45,273 nucleotides of DNA from Mycobacterium sp. NAZ190054 (GTDB taxonomy: Bacteria > Actinomycetota > Actinomycetes > Mycobacteriales > Mycobacteriaceae), in contig NZ_LMVQ01000057.1 of the NCBI RefSeq assembly GCF_001545925.1, forward strand, positions 1 to 45,273, given 5' to 3'. Below, piece by piece: positions 44,501 through 45,273 of the stretch. Each line of letters opens with the position of its first letter. The first letter of the stretch is position 1. Both the position numbers and the translations under genes were made by a program. Below the pieces are notes generated by a model, which saw only the letters and a list, made by a program, of their open reading frames with translations, had not been told where the DNA came from and searched no databases.

Positions 44501-44923
44501 TCAGCCGGCGTCGGGTGTGCGGTCGAAGACGAACCGGCGGCCGCTGACGTTGAGCGGGCGGATCCGCACGAGATGGGTCTTGACGCCCGCGGTCCACGGC
44601 GTCAGCTGCGCATCCTCGGCCCGGGCGATCTCGTCCTGGTCGCGCAGCGAGCGCGCCGCGCCCTTGACGATCACACTCCAGCCGACGTTCTGTGAATAGC
44701 CGTCGGCTTCGAAGAGCACCTCGCGGCTCATCGCCGCGGCGGTCAGCTTGGTGCCCTCGGCGGTCCGGAACAGCACGGTGCGGTCCTGCACCGCGAAGTT
44801 CACCGGAAAGATGTGCGGTTCGCCCTCGATGCTGGTGACCAGTCGCCCCAGCGGAGCGTCGGCCAGCAGATCCCAGCATTCCGACACGGACAGGATCGAG
44901 ACCGGCCGGCTCTCGTGCGACAT
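44501..44923 (-). CDS. Pyridoxamine 5'-phosphate oxidase-family flavoprotein
   Basis: A 140-aa split-barrel protein: the N-terminal helix VSECWDLLADAPLGRLVTS, then HIFPVNFAVQDRTVLFRTAEGTK, typical of the PNPOx-like FMN- or F420-binding family common in mycobacteria, where many members are orphan oxidoreductases. No pyridoxine pathway genes are nearby. It is transcribed toward nothing visible, ending 69 bp before the distal HAIR box of dnaK. Confidence 0.87.
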   Translation of the reverse strand: MSHESRPVSILSVSECWDLLADAPLGRLVTSIEGEPHIFPVNFAVQDRTVLFRTAEGTKLTAAAMSREVLFEADGYSQNVGWSVIVKGAARSLRDQDEIARAEDAQLTPWTAGVKTHLVRIRPLNVSGRRFVFDRTPDAG

Positions 44924-44991
44924 GGGCGTGATGTTAGGCGATGAGGTGCGTCACGAAGAGCGAACGGCGTAGCACACGCGAGTCACTCCCG

Positions 44992-45273
44992 TCACTTTCG
45001 CCACAGGCTGCGTACGCTGGACGTAATGAGATTCCAGGTGGCTGTGGCCGGGACGGTGCTCGTGTGCGCCGCCGCGCTGGCGGGCTGCCAGTCATCGGTC
45101 GACGGCACCGCCACCCGCGCACCCGACGAGCACACCGAGCCGGAGTTCTCGACGCCCCGGCCCACCCGGCCGACCACCGCCCCGCCAGCGCGGCGGCGCA
45201 CACGAGCACCGTCCCGGCCACAGCCACCTGGAATCTCATTACGTCCAGCGTACGCAGCCTGTGGCGAAAGTGA
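44992..45273. repeat. Perfect 93-bp inverted repeat at the window end
   Basis: Bases 44992-45084 are exactly the reverse complement of 45181-45273, around a 96-bp loop. The repeat runs to the final base and cuts through a coding sequence, as expected for a fold-back chimera from amplification or assembly rather than a natural element. Confidence 0.95.
45027..45180 (+). CDS. Secreted lipoprotein, truncated by the edge palindrome
   Basis: ATG 45027 opens a signal peptide (MRFQVAVAGTVLVCAAALAG) with lipobox LAGC, so Cys near residue 21 should be acylated. The mature part begins QSSVDGTATRAPDE and continues as a Thr/Pro-rich linker, typical of mycobacterial lipoproteins. After base 45180 the reading frame enters the reverse complement of its own beginning, so the native continuation is lost. 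Function not recognisable. It is divergent from the PPOX gene. Confidence 0.65.

Noticed and set aside
44941..45273. Pair of mirror-image small ORFs on both strands at the right edge
   Set aside because: They arise from the 93-bp fold-back repeat and are not separate genes.

Overview
The window looks like a contig from a rapidly growing Mycobacterium (Mycolicibacterium-type) species. It is GC-rich, and it carries a dnaK-grpE-dnaJ-hspR operon, a clpB gene preceded by a HAIR box and a SigH-type promoter, a type II flavohaemoprotein like M. tuberculosis Rv0385, and an Rv0383c-like protein next to clpB. No rRNA, tRNA, CRISPR array, transposase, integrase or phage gene was seen. Both edges look chimeric. 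The first ~125 bp encode an orphan aldehyde-dehydrogenase fragment. The last 282 bp form a perfect 93-bp inverted repeat around a 96-bp loop, which truncates a lipoprotein gene.

Layout: (1) 1-4.6 kb, minus strand: clpB, then a tightly overlapping set of three small genes (199-aa membrane protein, 38-aa mini-ORF, 107-aa protein related to the first), then the Rv0383c-like gene. (2) 4.65-34.1 kb: a CYTH protein, then a large catabolic region. It contains an MFS exporter with an Old Yellow Enzyme; an NCS2 nucleobase-type permease with a nitrilase and an isochorismatase-fold hydrolase; a cyclase (metal-dependent hydrolase) with CoxG, a carboxymuconolactone-decarboxylase-like protein, a Rieske-oxygenase reductase and a nitroreductase; a five-gene operon of a C-N hydrolase and a molybdenum hydroxylase with one FAD subunit, one 2Fe-2S subunit and two different molybdopterin subunits; a cupin-type XRE regulator; a Rieske oxygenase preceded by a possible 25-aa peptide gene; an acetoacetyl-CoA synthetase-like ligase; a bicupin with XdhC; a complete Liv-type ABC importer; a second cupin-XRE regulator; and a VOC protein. 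(3) 34.2-38.7 kb: a GAP-family membrane protein, a TetR regulator with a divergent membrane protein, the flavohaemoprotein and an aldose epimerase. (4) 38.7-45 kb: a DoxX-like membrane protein between two copies of a 63-bp palindromic repeat, then the hspR-dnaJ-grpE-dnaK operon (minus strand), a PPOX flavoprotein and the truncated lipoprotein.

The catabolic region reads as one programme. ABC and NCS2 uptake bring in a substrate that is probably a nitrogen-containing ring. Molybdenum hydroxylases and a Rieske oxygenase hydroxylate it, flavoenzymes reduce intermediates, four unrelated C-N or amide-bond hydrolases open the ring and release nitrogen, and a CoA ligase feeds the product to central metabolism. 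The substrate cannot be read from sequence.

The most notable new signal is a 15-bp inverted repeat, TTCAN-NNNNA-TTGAA. Strong or degraded copies lie upstream of nearly every operon of the region (14633, 21722, 23750, 25837, 32692, 32767; weaker at 7843, 25892, 33025). Two paralogous XRE-cupin regulators encoded there are the natural candidates to bind it. At both ends the heat-shock genes share HAIR boxes, so the HspR encoded at 40.2 kb probably controls clpB, 36 kb away.
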